DNA from: Clostridia bacterium
Lineage (GTDB): Bacteria; Bacillota; Clostridia; TANB77; RGIG9151
Length of the DNA: 37,830 nucleotides
Reading direction: 5' to 3'
NCBI GenBank assembly: GCA_017450465.1
Contig: JAFSUW010000037.1
Location: 1 to 37,830, forward strand
Part shown: positions 23,257-32,539 of the stretch, piece by piece
Position numbering within the stretch: position 1 is the stretch's first letter
Layout of the letters: every line of letters starts with the position of its first letter
The notes under the pieces: generated by a model
The model's input: only the letters and a program-made list of their open reading frames with translations
Told to the model about the DNA's origin: nothing
Databases searched by the model: none
Translations under genes and position numbers: made by a program

Positions 23257-23640
23257 TCAAAAACCGAAAATCTTACAAATAATCGTCAATACGATTACCA
23301 CTGCCTGCGTTGCGAAGTAGACTTTTTCCAGCAGTTCTGTACAGTTCCTAATTTCTTCTCTCGGCGTGTAGAAGGTCAAAATTTCTTTATATTTTATACA
23401 ACCAAGAATAAAAACTACTGACGTTTCAAGCAAGATGCTGAAAAATGCAACTTCGAAAATCATATGCCCACGGACTGCCAACATGAGATATACCAAAAAA
23501 ACAAGTGAAACCGCGTAGCTTACCAGGTCAAATGCGATGTAATACAAGCTCTCTCCCTTATCATCCGACTTCCGCTTCATAATGGTCAAAATGCTCCAAA
23601 TCAGATAGTACCCTACGAACACCAACCAGTAGCTTTTCAT
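23257..23640 (-). CDS. Small polytopic membrane protein of unknown function
   Basis: I do not recognise this 127-residue protein. It has four hydrophobic segments (about residues 4-22, 32-55, 62-85 and 105-125) and a conserved-looking loop TPREEIRNCTELLEK before the last one. The ATG at 23640 follows AAAGGAGGTG at good spacing, better than the in-frame GTG-type extension upstream. A sigma-A promoter with consensus TTGACA precedes it. Composition is somewhat richer in G+C (27 of 60 in 23281-23340) than the neighbours, and it is flanked by hairpin elements, so acquisition by transfer is possible. Confidence 0.7.
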   Translation of the reverse strand: MKSYWLVFVGYYLIWSILTIMKRKSDDKGESLYYIAFDLVSYAVSLVFLVYLMLAVRGHMIFEVAFFSILLETSVVFILGCIKYKEILTFYTPREEIRNCTELLEKVYFATQAVVIVLTIICKIFGF

Positions 23641-23710
23641 TTTTATCACCTCCTTTAAAGTGATACGTCCCACACGTTAAGTGTGTATTTGTTTTTCCTC
23701 TATTGCCCAT

Positions 23711-23739
23711 ATGTTATCATAGAGAAGTTACATTGTCAA
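23711..23739 (-). promoter_or_regulatory. Sigma-A promoter of the 23257-23640 gene
   Basis: On the minus strand TTGACA (23734-23739) and TAACAT (23711-23716) are spaced by 17 bp. A short CACAC/GTGTG dyad lies in the leader. Confidence 0.6.
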
Positions 23740-23767
23740 CATAATATGTAATAGTTTTTAAAAAAAT

Positions 23768-23795
23768 AAAACCCGAGAAAATCTACTCGGGTTTT
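23768..23795 (-). terminator. Terminator of the sugar pyrophosphorylase gene
   Basis: AAAACCCGAG (23768-23777) pairs with CTCGGGTTTT (23786-23795), followed on the minus strand by a T run. It lies just after the stop codon at 23804. Confidence 0.9.
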
Positions 23796-23803
23796 ACTTT
23801 TTA

Positions 23804-26239
23804 TTAGTGTATTATATTATTTATTTTTTCTACATACATATTTGAAAGTGCTTCTGCAGCATCAGCTGTAACCCCTTCTGTATAAATTGTACATACTGGT
23901 TCATCTGCATCAGGAAGTACAAGTACCCAGCCCTTATCATGATGAATCTTAACGCCTTCAAAGAGCTCTACATTTGTGCTGTTGCCACTATTTGCAAGTT
24001 CACGCATTACCTTACCCTTTGCATTCCATGGGCATTCAATATCTTTCTTAATTAAGTGGAACTCTGGAATTGTTTCTATCAAACTAGATATTGTTGTATT
24101 TTCACTTGCTATATAATCTACGATTTTAGCCGTTGCAGCGATTGCATCATAGTTTAATATGAAGTTCTTCTTGGCTTCAGCTGTTGAACTAGCCATCAAC
24201 TTTGACATGTGCTCTTGTTGAGCTGTCTTTGTTCTTACTATTGTTGCGTTATATTTTGTAGCAATTTCTTCAAAAGCTGATGAAGAAGTAACAGGGACTA
24301 CGATTTTATCTGATACTTTTAATTTTACTGATATTATTGAAATAAGTGCTGTATATAAATCTCCTGAAATTACTCTACCCTTATTATCAATAAGTGTCAT
24401 AGACTCAGCATCATTTGCAATATTTACACCAAAGTCAGCGCCTAAATCTACTACTTTTTGACTAAGTACTGAAAGGGTTTCTTCACTACTTTCACGTCTT
24501 GCACCTATTACTGTACAATTTAAGTCACGAAGTACTGTTTCAAGCATTTCATAGATGAAGTTGTTGCATTTACCAACAACTACTTTTACATTCTTTCTTC
24601 TTATTGCTTCTACATTTAATGTATTTATTAGGTTTTGGATGTAGAAATAATTATAATTTTCAAGAACGCTTGTACCTTTAATCTTCTCTACATTTACTCT
24701 CCTAAATTCTCCTGTAACGAAGATATTTTCAATCTTTCTTTCAATGCCACGAGCTATATTTATACCCTTGCTATCAAGGAAACTTATCTTTATTCTATCC
24801 TCATGTTGTGGCTCAAGTGCTATGTGAATTCCTGCATCTATTGAAAAGAAATTAATAACATTTCTTACTACAGGAAGCATTGTGTGTCCTAAATCAAATG
24901 TTTCAACACCAGATGATGCAACACCCGCTAAAACTGCTGTTTTAAGTAATCCAGCAGCTGTTGATGCATCACTTGATACTGCAAATTTGCAACCTGGTTT
25001 TAATATTGAAGCATATGCAAGACCAAGTTTTGAAACATACTCAGGTGTGATTTCAACATTCATTTCACCTGTAATTCCAGTCTTGCCAAACAAAGTTCTA
25101 CTTACTTTTGTGCCCCAAATTATGCTTTCATTTACAGATGTAGCAGTTTGAATAATCTTGTTTGGCCAAATCTTTACGCCAGATTTAATAACTGCTCTAT
25201 CTTTAATTTGACATTCATCACCAACTACTGCTTCTTCAAGCACTGTAACATTTGACTTTAAGTTGTTTCCGTAGCAAAGTATGCCAGCACTAATTCTTGC
25301 GTTACTACCTATATGTGTGTTTGGCCATACAATACTTCTTTTTACTATTGAGCCATCATCTACTACAGTGTTCTCACCAAGTACTGTATATTCTTCGATT
25401 TGAACATTCTTGCCTATCTTACAATTGTCACCGATTACTGCTGGTGCCTTTATTGTAGCAGTTTTATCTATATCAACATTTTTACCAATATAAATTCCCT
25501 TTGTAGATTCTGCCTCATTTAAGGTTACTTTAACTTTGTTGTCTAAGATATCGATGTGCGATTGTATGTATGAACCAATATCTCCAACATCACACCAATA
25601 CTCAGTTGTTGTATAACCATATAAGTCATTTCCCTCGTTCATAAGGAGTGGGAATAAATCTTGGCTAAAGTCAAATTTTTTATTTTTCTCAAAGTAAGAA
25701 AGTGCTTTTGGTTCTAGTATGTATATACCTGTATTAGCAAGATTACTAAATACTTCGCCCCAACTTGGCTTTTCTAAAAATCTTGTAATCTTTCCATTTT
25801 CGTCTGTAACAACTATTCCGTATTCAAGTGGTACCGCTACTTCTTTTAGTACCAAAGTACATATTGTCTTTTTTGATTTATGGAATTTAATTGCCTTTGT
25901 TAAATCTATATCTGTCAATGCATCTCCGCTTATTACTACGAAAGTATCATCTAAAAATTCTTCAGCATTCTTTACACTACCAGCAGTTCCGAGTGGAGAG
26001 TCTTCAACAAAATACTGCATATTTACACCATATTCACTGCCATCGCCAAAAATATCTTCGATTTTTTCAGGTAAATATTGTAGTGTTACACCGATATCTG
26101 TTATACCATTTTTCTTAAGTAACTCTATAATGTGAGCCATTACCGGTTTGTTCATAATTGGTACTATAGGCTTTGGTCTGCCACAAGTAAGTGGACGAAG
26201 TCTTGAACCTGCGCCTCCTGCCATAATAATTGCCTTCAT
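23804..26239 (-). CDS. NDP-sugar pyrophosphorylase fused to degenerate phosphomannomutase-like domain
   Basis: The 811-residue protein has three parts. The N-terminal nucleotidyltransferase (about 1-235) carries the family loop [19 protein letters not shown] and [13 protein letters not shown], as in mannose-1-phosphate guanylyltransferases. A left-handed beta-helix of hexapeptide repeats (about 250-370) follows. The C-terminal part (about 385-811) has the phosphohexomutase fold ([32 protein letters not shown]). However, the mutase phosphoserine loop (TASHNP type) reads [13 protein letters not shown] and the metal loop DGDADR appears as NIANDAES, so mutase activity is doubtful. Clostridia and cyanobacteria have similar three-part proteins. 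It probably makes an activated sugar for the adjacent GT4 glycosyltransferase. ATG at 26239 has GGGGTG upstream. Confidence 0.88.
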   Translation of the reverse strand: MKAIIMAGGAGSRLRPLTCGRPKPIVPIMNKPVMAHIIELLKKNGITDIGVTLQYLPEKIEDIFGDGSEYGVNMQYFVEDSPLGTAGSVKNAEEFLDDTFVVISGDALTDIDLTKAIKFHKSKKTICTLVLKEVAVPLEYGIVVTDENGKITRFLEKPSWGEVFSNLANTGIYILEPKALSYFEKNKKFDFSQDLFPLLMNEGNDLYGYTTTEYWCDVGDIGSYIQSHIDILDNKVKVTLNEAESTKGIYIGKNVDIDKTATIKAPAVIGDNCKIGKNVQIEEYTVLGENTVVDDGSIVKRSIVWPNTHIGSNARISAGILCYGNNLKSNVTVLEEAVVGDECQIKDRAVIKSGVKIWPNKIIQTATSVNESIIWGTKVSRTLFGKTGITGEMNVEITPEYVSKLGLAYASILKPGCKFAVSSDASTAAGLLKTAVLAGVASSGVETFDLGHTMLPVVRNVINFFSIDAGIHIALEPQHEDRIKISFLDSKGINIARGIERKIENIFVTGEFRRVNVEKIKGTSVLENYNYFYIQNLINTLNVEAIRRKNVKVVVGKCNNFIYEMLETVLRDLNCTVIGARRESSEETLSVLSQKVVDLGADFGVNIANDAESMTLIDNKGRVISGDLYTALISIISVKLKVSDKIVVPVTSSSAFEEIATKYNATIVRTKTAQQEHMSKLMASSTAEAKKNFILNYDAIAATAKIVDYIASENTTISSLIETIPEFHLIKKDIECPWNAKGKVMRELANSGNSTNVELFEGVKIHHDKGWVLVLPDADEPVCTIYTEGVTADAAEALSNMYVEKINNIIH

Positions 26240-26280
26240 TCTACTAACACCCCTTCTTTGAATTTATCTTTAATTAGTAA

Positions 26281-26314
26281 ATTAGCAGGCTTATACTACT
26301 ATAAACCTGCTAAT
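26281..26314. other. Intercistronic hairpin between the two sugar genes
   Basis: ATTAGCAGG (26281-26289) pairs with CCTGCTAAT (26306-26314), and TTATA/TATAA extends it inside, with one mismatch, giving about 14 bp. No T run follows, so it could be an mRNA-stability or processing hairpin between the glycosyltransferase and the pyrophosphorylase genes. Confidence 0.6.
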
Positions 26315-26318
26315 CAAA

Positions 26319-27662
26319 TTAACCTATTTTTTGCAATTTTTCACTTTGCTTTGTTGATTTAGTTGTTTTTTTAGCAGCTTTTTTATTAGTCTTAGAAGAT
26401 GTTTCGATTACTGCAGGAATTATCTTCTTGTCATTTAATTCTTTTAGTCCTTCTTTTAATTCTGTGTTTTCCCAATTTGTTTTTCTTGCTTCTTCAATAA
26501 CTTCTTTATATACTGCATAAGTTTGATCTGAAATTAAATCCCAATTATACATGTCATGAACTTTCTTCATTGCATTTGCTTTTATTTTTTCTACTATGTT
26601 GTTGCTGTTGAACAATAACTCTAAAATACAATCTGCAAGCGAATTTGAATTACCTGTATATGCTTTCATTCCATCGTATCCATGATTGATTATTTCTCCA
26701 AGACCACCGGCTTGTGAAACAACTGTTGGTACGTTTGCAACCATTCCTTCTAGAGCAACAATACCAAATGGTTCATATAAACTTGGGAATACTGCGATAT
26801 CTACGCATTTATATAATTTCAATAAATCTTCATCACTGATATATCCTGTAAATAATACTTTGTGACCATAACCAGTTTGATTTGCTAACCATTTTAAGTG
26901 TTCAAGTTCAGGACCCTTTCCTGCAAATACAAACTTAACATCGTTGTAGTAACTGCAAATCTTTGGAATGGCATCTACTAAAACTTGTACACCTTTTTCT
27001 CTTACCATTCTACCAACGAAGAATACTACCTTTTCGTTGTCCATTGCATATCTACGTCTAAAGTCCATATCTTTATATATGCCATCAAATTTATTTAGGT
27101 TAACACCATTGAAAATAATTCTTGTCTTTTCTCTTGGTAATCCCCAAATACTTGTTATTTCATTTTGCATATATTGACTATTGCAAATTACTTTCCATGC
27201 TTCGTAAGTTAACCACCACTCACTATCATGAATGTATTTTTGCATGTCTGTATAAATTCCATTATTTCTACCATGCTCTGTTGCGTGAATTGTTGCAACC
27301 ATTGGAATTTTGTATGCATGTTTTAATGTCTTTGCGGCAAAAGCAACAAGCCAATCATGAGCATGAATTATATCAAATTTACCAATTTCATTCATAACTT
27401 CAACTGCTTTTTCTACTAAAGCAAAATTCATGTGAAGTGTTTGTTTTAAGAAGTCGCCTTTTGTATCAGGTCCTACTGTATATACTCTATGAACATATAC
27501 ATTTAAGTCCTTCTCAAACTCCTTAGTGTTCTTGTCCATACATGTTACTACATGTACTTCGTTTCCTTTTTCTCCTAATTTTTGAGCTAAGTCATAAACT
27601 ACTCTTGAAATACCTCCTACAATTCTTGGTGGATATTCCCATGATAACATCAAAATTTTCAT
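26319..27662 (-). CDS. GT4-family glycosyltransferase
   Basis: The 447-residue protein is a GT-B retaining glycosyltransferase of family 4 (glycogen-synthase-like). The N-terminal lobe starts MKILMLSWEYPPRIVGGISR with FDIIHAHDWLVAF and NSQYMQNEI. The C-terminal lobe has FVGRMVREKGVQVLVDAIPK, YKCVDIAVFPSLYEPFGIVA with the EPFG/EG motif, and GGLGEIINHGYDG. A Lys/Ser/Thr-rich tail (about 415-447) is unusual. ATG at 27662 has GGAAGGAG upstream. Its acceptor and donor are unknown. The downstream pyrophosphorylase probably supplies nucleotide sugar. Glycogen synthesis is an alternative, but the branching enzyme and ADP-glucose synthases are not in view. Confidence 0.9.
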   Translation of the reverse strand: MKILMLSWEYPPRIVGGISRVVYDLAQKLGEKGNEVHVVTCMDKNTKEFEKDLNVYVHRVYTVGPDTKGDFLKQTLHMNFALVEKAVEVMNEIGKFDIIHAHDWLVAFAAKTLKHAYKIPMVATIHATEHGRNNGIYTDMQKYIHDSEWWLTYEAWKVICNSQYMQNEITSIWGLPREKTRIIFNGVNLNKFDGIYKDMDFRRRYAMDNEKVVFFVGRMVREKGVQVLVDAIPKICSYYNDVKFVFAGKGPELEHLKWLANQTGYGHKVLFTGYISDEDLLKLYKCVDIAVFPSLYEPFGIVALEGMVANVPTVVSQAGGLGEIINHGYDGMKAYTGNSNSLADCILELLFNSNNIVEKIKANAMKKVHDMYNWDLISDQTYAVYKEVIEEARKTNWENTELKEGLKELNDKKIIPAVIETSSKTNKKAAKKTTKSTKQSEKLQKIG

Positions 27663-28077
27663 GTTATTGCTCCTTCCTCTAACAGTATTTTTAACATTTT
27701 TTCTTTAAGTATAAACATTGTATTAATGTAATAATTACCATATATTAAATACCCTTTTATTTTAATAAAAAAAGTTCATTTTGTAAATACAAAACATAAT
27801 TAAATGCAAAAAAAAAGTCGAAGTTTTTAAAAAAATTTTAAAATAAGTTCATGTATATAGCACAAATATTATGCTTTTTCAATATTTAAACTTTTGACAT
27901 TTTTTAAAAAAATTTTTTATTTTTTTGTCGTTAAAAATTACTATAGTTTTATTAAGTTTTGCCGATATGTAATACAGAAATTGTTGAATAAATTAATAAC
28001 TATTCTATAGATTGGCAATAATACCAGAAACGACATACACTATTATATAGAGTGGCTTAAAGATTGGAGAGGAATTC
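27663..28077. other. Divergent intergenic region before ytxC
   Basis: This 415-base gap contains no convincing gene. It holds AT-tract blocks at about 27826-27842 and 27900-27927 and a sigma-D-like promoter (27942-27968) directed to ytxC. The promoter of the minus-strand glycosyltransferase must lie between 27663 and about 27760, but I cannot define it. Confidence 0.6.
27942..27968 (+). promoter_or_regulatory. Candidate sigma-D (sigma-28) promoter upstream of ytxC
   Basis: GCCGATAT (27961-27968) matches the sigma-D -10 consensus exactly. TATA (27942-27945), 15 bp upstream, is a three-of-four match to the TAAA -35 box. The start would lie about 105 bases before the ytxC ATG, leaving a long leader. 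Confidence 0.45.
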
Positions 28078-28911
28078 ATGCATACTATAAAACTATTAGT
28101 TGATCATAGTAATGAACTTTTTGATACTACATTAAAAAATAATATTTCTGACAAAGTAGTATTTAATAAAATTAATTCTAGTGAATATGCTATTTATTCA
28201 AACGATTCTGACTTTTTAAAATTAAAAATCTCAGAAATTCTTACTGAATATATCCTCACAAACTATGAATATTCAATTTTAAAAAATATTATTCTTTCAG
28301 ATTATTTTTACTTAACAAATGATGAAAAACTTGAAATTTTAGACAAGGCATATAGCTTAATTACGACAAATGAAAATGAGTTCTTAAAAATGCTCATCAT
28401 ACTAAAACGAAGATTTTTAATAAAGCAAAGCGTTTTAGATTTACTTAACGAAACATCTGAAATTAACATTGATGGCTTTGTTAATTTTAGATTAAAAAAT
28501 TATAAGAATATGCTTACCGAAGTAGTAGAAAAAGTTACAAAAGATTTCATCTTACAAAAAGAATATAAAGAATTTATAGATATGCTAAAATATTTTGTAG
28601 ATACACAAGCAAAAAGAACAAGCAAGGTTCATATAGTATTCGAAAACAATGGTAGATACACAATACTAAACGACCATAACCACGATATAACATCTGAATG
28701 TTTTGAAGAATTTGGAGATGCAAAAAGAAGCAATAATTTAACCAACGAAGATTTATTAATCAGTTCTTTAATTTCACTTGCACCAAAAAAAGTTTTCATC
28801 CAACTTACTTCAGAAAACTATAACCAAAAGATTTTAAAAACCATAATGCAAATTTTTGAAAACAAAACTTTTATCGTAGATAATACTCCTGTTCTAGAAG
28901 TTGTAAGATAA
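28078..28911 (+). CDS. ytxC: YtxC-like putative sporulation protein
   Basis: The 277-residue protein resembles the YtxC family, named in Bacillus and widespread in Clostridia; the molecular role is unknown and the sporulation label comes from the family name. The matching region is the middle and C-terminus: SDYFYLTNDEKLEILDKAYS, DGFVNFRLKNYKNMLTEVVE and LQKEYKEFIDMLKYFVDTQ, followed by a small beta/alpha domain (about 200-277) with KVHIVFENNGRYTILND. There is no signal peptide or transmembrane segment. ATG at 28078 has GGAGAGG 6 bases ahead. It is convergent with the ROK regulator, sharing a terminator, and stands alone between divergent and convergent neighbours. Confidence 0.8.
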   Translation: MHTIKLLVDHSNELFDTTLKNNISDKVVFNKINSSEYAIYSNDSDFLKLKISEILTEYILTNYEYSILKNIILSDYFYLTNDEKLEILDKAYSLITTNENEFLKMLIILKRRFLIKQSVLDLLNETSEINIDGFVNFRLKNYKNMLTEVVEKVTKDFILQKEYKEFIDMLKYFVDTQAKRTSKVHIVFENNGRYTILNDHNHDITSECFEEFGDAKRSNNLTNEDLLISSLISLAPKKVFIQLTSENYNQKILKTIMQIFENKTFIVDNTPVLEVVR

Positions 28912-28924
28912 TAAAACAAATTAA

Positions 28925-28951
28925 AAAAGAGAACTAATTTAGTTCTCTTTT
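28925..28951. terminator. Bidirectional terminator, ytxC / ROK gene
   Basis: AAAAGAGAACT (28925-28935) pairs with AGTTCTCTTTT (28941-28951) around a five-base loop. A and T flanks make it usable on both strands. The stop codon of the ROK gene lies at the loop edge (28939-28941), so the last codons are part of the stem. Confidence 0.85.
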
Positions 28952-30186
28952 ATTATGCTTTCTGGATCTTCAAATATATGTTCTGTCGCAAGTACCACGG
29001 CACCTTTTAAGTAGGCGACATTCCCAAGTTTTGATAAAACAATGTCAGTTGCATTTACTAAGCTTTTAAATCCACGCTCCTTTACTACTTTCCTTATCGG
29101 GTCTAATAGTATCTCGCCTGTTGATATTATTTCACCATTTATTATTACAAGTTGTGGGTTAAATATATTTATTATATTCGCTATTCCTATACCTATTTTT
29201 TCTCCCATTTCTTGTATCAAACTTACCGCAAAACTGTCACCATTATTTGCCGCCTCAAATATTTGCGATGCCCTTATATCATCTGCTGTTTCAATCTCTT
29301 TTCCGCTAAAGATAGATGAATTTTTATTTTTTTCATATCCTTCAAATGCTTTTTTCTTTAATGCCTTTACCGATGCTATAGTCTCTAAACAGCCACGGTT
29401 TCCGCAAGAACATAGTTCGCCATTAATATCAACCGTGGTGTGTCCAATTTCACCTGCACCAAATGATGAACCTCTAAAGATTTTATCATCTATAAAAAGA
29501 CTTCCGCCGACACCATATTCAACGTTTAAGCAGAAAAAGTTATTAACATTTTTTCCTGTTCCAAACCAATTTTCGCCAAGTCCCATCGCCCTTGTATTAT
29601 TATCTACAAAAACAGGAATGCCGAATTTTTCTTCTATATCTTTTTTGATAGGCACATTATTCCAACCAAGGTTTGGTGCAAATACTACTTCACCAGTCTC
29701 AGAATTTACAATGCCATGGATACCTATTCCAATGCCTACAACTTTTTTGCCTTTTTTCTCATACTTATCTTTTATTTCACTAATTTCATCATGTAAAATC
29801 TTTTGAGCTTCTTCAGGTGTTATGCCCTTTTCTTCATACGAATATTCCTTTTTATACTTACTATTCGCCATTAAGTCCGAAGCAATGATTTTTATTTTTT
29901 TAGATCCAATATATATACCTATAACCCTATAATAATCACAACGGATTCTAAGCATTATTGGTTTTCTTCCGCCACTTGAATCTCCTGATTCACCTTCTAC
30001 AACAAGGTTATTATCGATTAATTCACCTGTTATATTGCTTATAGTCGCGGGAGTTAAATTTGCAATTTCCGCTATTTCACTTCTTGATATTGGCCCTTTT
30101 TTTCTTATTATATCTAAGACTGATGCCATATTCATTTTCTTAATTAGTGAAAATTTTCCTACAGTACTTTTTTTCGATGCTACCAC
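28939..30186 (-). CDS. ROK-family transcriptional regulator
   Basis: The 415-residue protein is a NagC/XylR-type sugar-responsive regulator. The N-terminal winged helix covers about residues 20-75 (LDIIRKKGPISRSEIAEIAN, TPATISNITGELIDNNLVV). The ROK sugar-kinase-like domain follows, with GGRKPIMLR, the zinc motif CSCGNRGCLE, and GEIGHTTV. The catalytic-type region FVDNNTRAMGLGENWFG has the Asp of the kinase fold. Such proteins repress sugar or cell-wall amino-sugar genes until the sugar binds. GTG at 30186 has AAGGAG 7 bases ahead, and the gene starts 13 bases after ctpA, so it is in the ftsEX operon. The effector is unknown. Confidence 0.92.
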   Translation of the reverse strand: MVASKKSTVGKFSLIKKMNMASVLDIIRKKGPISRSEIAEIANLTPATISNITGELIDNNLVVEGESGDSSGGRKPIMLRIRCDYYRVIGIYIGSKKIKIIASDLMANSKYKKEYSYEEKGITPEEAQKILHDEISEIKDKYEKKGKKVVGIGIGIHGIVNSETGEVVFAPNLGWNNVPIKKDIEEKFGIPVFVDNNTRAMGLGENWFGTGKNVNNFFCLNVEYGVGGSLFIDDKIFRGSSFGAGEIGHTTVDINGELCSCGNRGCLETIASVKALKKKAFEGYEKNKNSSIFSGKEIETADDIRASQIFEAANNGDSFAVSLIQEMGEKIGIGIANIINIFNPQLVIINGEIISTGEILLDPIRKVVKERGFKSLVNATDIVLSKLGNVAYLKGAVVLATEHIFEDPESIIKEN

Positions 30187-30199
30187 AACAATTCTCCTT

Positions 30200-31369
30200 C
30201 TACTTCTTTAATATACTTAGAGCCTTTTCAAGCTGTTCATCTTTAGTTGTTCTTATATTATCTTCTACTAAAACATCGGGTTCAATGCCTGTTCCGTCAA
30301 TACAAACATCATCTGGTGTATAATACTTAGCTATCGTTATTTTCATTGCTGTTCCATCGTTCATTTCATATACGCCTTGGACTACACCTTTACCATACGT
30401 TTTTGTTCCAACAAGTGTACCACATCCCCTTGCCTTTACTGCTCCAGCAAATATTTCTGATGCGCTTGCTGAATACTCATTGGTAAGTACAACAAGAGGT
30501 ATATCAATACCTATGCCACTAGATTTCTCCTCTTCTTTCTTACCTTCTTTATCTACTGTATATACTATTAAGCCCTCTGGAATAATACGTTTTGCAATTT
30601 TTACAACTTCGTCATATACTCCGCCGCCATTATCCCTTACGTCTATAATTAAGCTTCCTATATTCTCACTTCTTAAAGTATCATACGCTTCATCGAAAGA
30701 TTTTGCAACATTATTATCAAATTTTACTATTTTTATGTATCCAATACCAGATTTATTTTCAAATTCTATGCTCTTAATATTTATTTCTCTTCTTACTACA
30801 TCTACTTCTAGTTCTTCATCTTTTCTAAGTATTGTAAGTTTTACAGTTTCACCAATAGTACCTTTCATATGGCTTACTGCATCATCTAATGTATCACCAT
30901 CATACTCTACTCCATCTACTTTGATTATTTTATCATTAACTTCTACCCCTGCTTCTTTTGCTGGGCTTTCATCAACAAAATCCATTACTACTATTTTATT
31001 ATCTTTTGCACTAATACCCACATAAATTCCAAGTCCTGTGTACTTACTATCTAAATCTTCCATAAGTACAGTGTTTTCATCTTGTTCAAGATACATTGTA
31101 TATTGGTCACCTACAGCATCTGCCATGCCATGAAGTGCGCCATCATAAACTTTTTTCATATCTACTTCTTCATAATACGTCTCTTTTAATAAATTCTTAT
31201 AAGCTAAAAACTTTGCAAAGAAATCTATATCGTCTTTAGATATTGAACCTATGCCCGGTATATCAGTTAAAAATAAACCTACAGCACTTAAAATTATAAC
31301 TGTTGTTATAGAGGTCATAATAACCAAGGATAATAATCCTAAAATAGCATACCGCCTATTTTTATTCAA
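30200..31369 (-). CDS. ctpA: S41 C-terminal processing peptidase (CtpA/CtpB-like)
   Basis: This is a membrane-anchored serine/lysine protease of 389 residues. The N-terminal transmembrane segment covers about 9-31, the PDZ domain about 105-185 with YVGIS through KIIKVDGVEYDG, and the protease core has LIIDVRDNGGG (240-250). The catalytic Ser304 sits in ASASEIFAGA and Lys327 in TYGKGVVQG. Such proteases process extracytoplasmic proteins; CtpB of Bacillus subtilis, encoded next to ftsEX, trims a sporulation regulator. The TTG at 31369 has AAGGTG 5 bases ahead. It follows the M23 peptidase gene by about 15 bases, suggesting that it processes wall enzymes or a sporulation target. Confidence 0.95.
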   Translation of the reverse strand: MNKNRRYAILGLLSLVIMTSITTVIILSAVGLFLTDIPGIGSISKDDIDFFAKFLAYKNLLKETYYEEVDMKKVYDGALHGMADAVGDQYTMYLEQDENTVLMEDLDSKYTGLGIYVGISAKDNKIVVMDFVDESPAKEAGVEVNDKIIKVDGVEYDGDTLDDAVSHMKGTIGETVKLTILRKDEELEVDVVRREINIKSIEFENKSGIGYIKIVKFDNNVAKSFDEAYDTLRSENIGSLIIDVRDNGGGVYDEVVKIAKRIIPEGLIVYTVDKEGKKEEEKSSGIGIDIPLVVLTNEYSASASEIFAGAVKARGCGTLVGTKTYGKGVVQGVYEMNDGTAMKITIAKYYTPDDVCIDGTGIEPDVLVEDNIRTTKDEQLEKALSILKK

Positions 31370-31384
31370 AGCTGCACCTTCTCA

Positions 31385-32521
31385 TTATTTATATTTTATA
31401 TATTTGCCTGGATTTACTGCAGTTCCATTTTCTCTAAACTCAAAATGTAAATGTGGACCAGTAGAATATCCTGTACTTCCAACTTTAGCAATTATTTGCC
31501 CTTGTTTTACTGTGTCTCCTACTTTTACCAATAATTTTGACGCATGACCATATAATGTAGAGATACCTTTACCATGGTCTATTATTATCATATTACCATA
31601 AGCTGTATTCCAACCAGCTTTTATTACTTTACCCGATTTAGAAGCATAAATATTTGTGCCCGTTGGGGCATTACCTATATCAATACCAGTATGGAACGAT
31701 TTTTTTACACCTGTTACTGGATGAGTTCTATAGCCATAATCACAAGTAATTTTATGTGACGTAGCAGGAAGTGGCCAAATAAACGCACTATTATCATATA
31801 CAACTGTACTTGTACTACTTAAATTTCTTAATTCTTGTTCTATTTTATCCGATTCTGCTTTTTCTCTATCAAGTCGTTTCTGAAGCTCTTTTGCATCTTG
31901 TTCAAGTTCTTTCATTTTATCATCTTTTTTGCTTCTTGAAGTTGCCAATTTATTTTTGTTTTCTGTCTCCTGCTTCTTCGCTGCCTCTACCACTAATTTA
32001 TCATTTTCAAGCTCTTGTTTTTCAACACCTATTTTTTCTACTTTTGCCGTTAGGTCTGTTACCAAATTTTTATCTGCCTCTATCATCTGATTTATCAGTT
32101 CATAACGTTCTAGAAAATCAATTACATTTTTGGAACTAAGAAGCATCTGCCAATACATATTATTGCCATTTTCGTACATAACAAGAATCCTTTTTTGAAG
32201 AAGTTCATTTTCATCTTTCATCTTCTTTTCAGCATCTGCTATTTCTTTTTCTTTAGCTGAAATTTCACCATTTAAGGAATTTATCTGCCCTTGTAATGTA
32301 TTGATTTCTGTTTGAATTCCATTAATTTCATTATCTAGGTCTTCAATTTCTTCAAGCAAACTTTTCTTTTGGTTTTCTACCTTTTTAATTTCATTTTGTG
32401 TATTTTTTATATTGTTATTAGAATTTTGCAATTTCTTTTCTAGATCACTAGAAGTTGTAGCAAAACCAATTGTCGTAAATGTGAATATTCCTGTTACAAC
32501 TAAACACATAAACTTCTTCAT
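31385..32521 (-). CDS. Coiled-coil M23 (LytM) peptidoglycan endopeptidase
   Basis: This is a secreted zinc endopeptidase of 378 residues that cuts peptide cross-links. A signal peptide (MKKFMCLVVTGIFTFTTIGFA) leads a long coiled coil (about 25-240, with KKLQNSNNNIKNTQNEIKK heptads). The C-terminal M23 domain retains all zinc and catalytic residues: His277 and Asp281 (HTGID), His326 (YGHAS), His357 and His359 (HLHFE). Unlike EnvC-like regulators it should be active. The coiled-coil-plus-peptidase layout is that of hydrolases controlled by FtsEX, such as CwlO, PcsB and RipC, and it lies immediately after ftsX, 18 bases away. ATG at 32521 has AAGGAGG well placed. Confidence 0.95.
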   Translation of the reverse strand: MKKFMCLVVTGIFTFTTIGFATTSSDLEKKLQNSNNNIKNTQNEIKKVENQKKSLLEEIEDLDNEINGIQTEINTLQGQINSLNGEISAKEKEIADAEKKMKDENELLQKRILVMYENGNNMYWQMLLSSKNVIDFLERYELINQMIEADKNLVTDLTAKVEKIGVEKQELENDKLVVEAAKKQETENKNKLATSRSKKDDKMKELEQDAKELQKRLDREKAESDKIEQELRNLSSTSTVVYDNSAFIWPLPATSHKITCDYGYRTHPVTGVKKSFHTGIDIGNAPTGTNIYASKSGKVIKAGWNTAYGNMIIIDHGKGISTLYGHASKLLVKVGDTVKQGQIIAKVGSTGYSTGPHLHFEFRENGTAVNPGKYIKYK

Positions 32522-32539
32522 ATGTATAGTCCTCCTTAA

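Noticed and set aside
29042..29806. Plus-strand reading frame of 254 codons opposite the ROK regulator
   Set aside because: The minus strand has a complete ROK protein with zinc motif; the plus frame has a low-complexity Ser/Pro/Phe composition typical of an antisense shadow.
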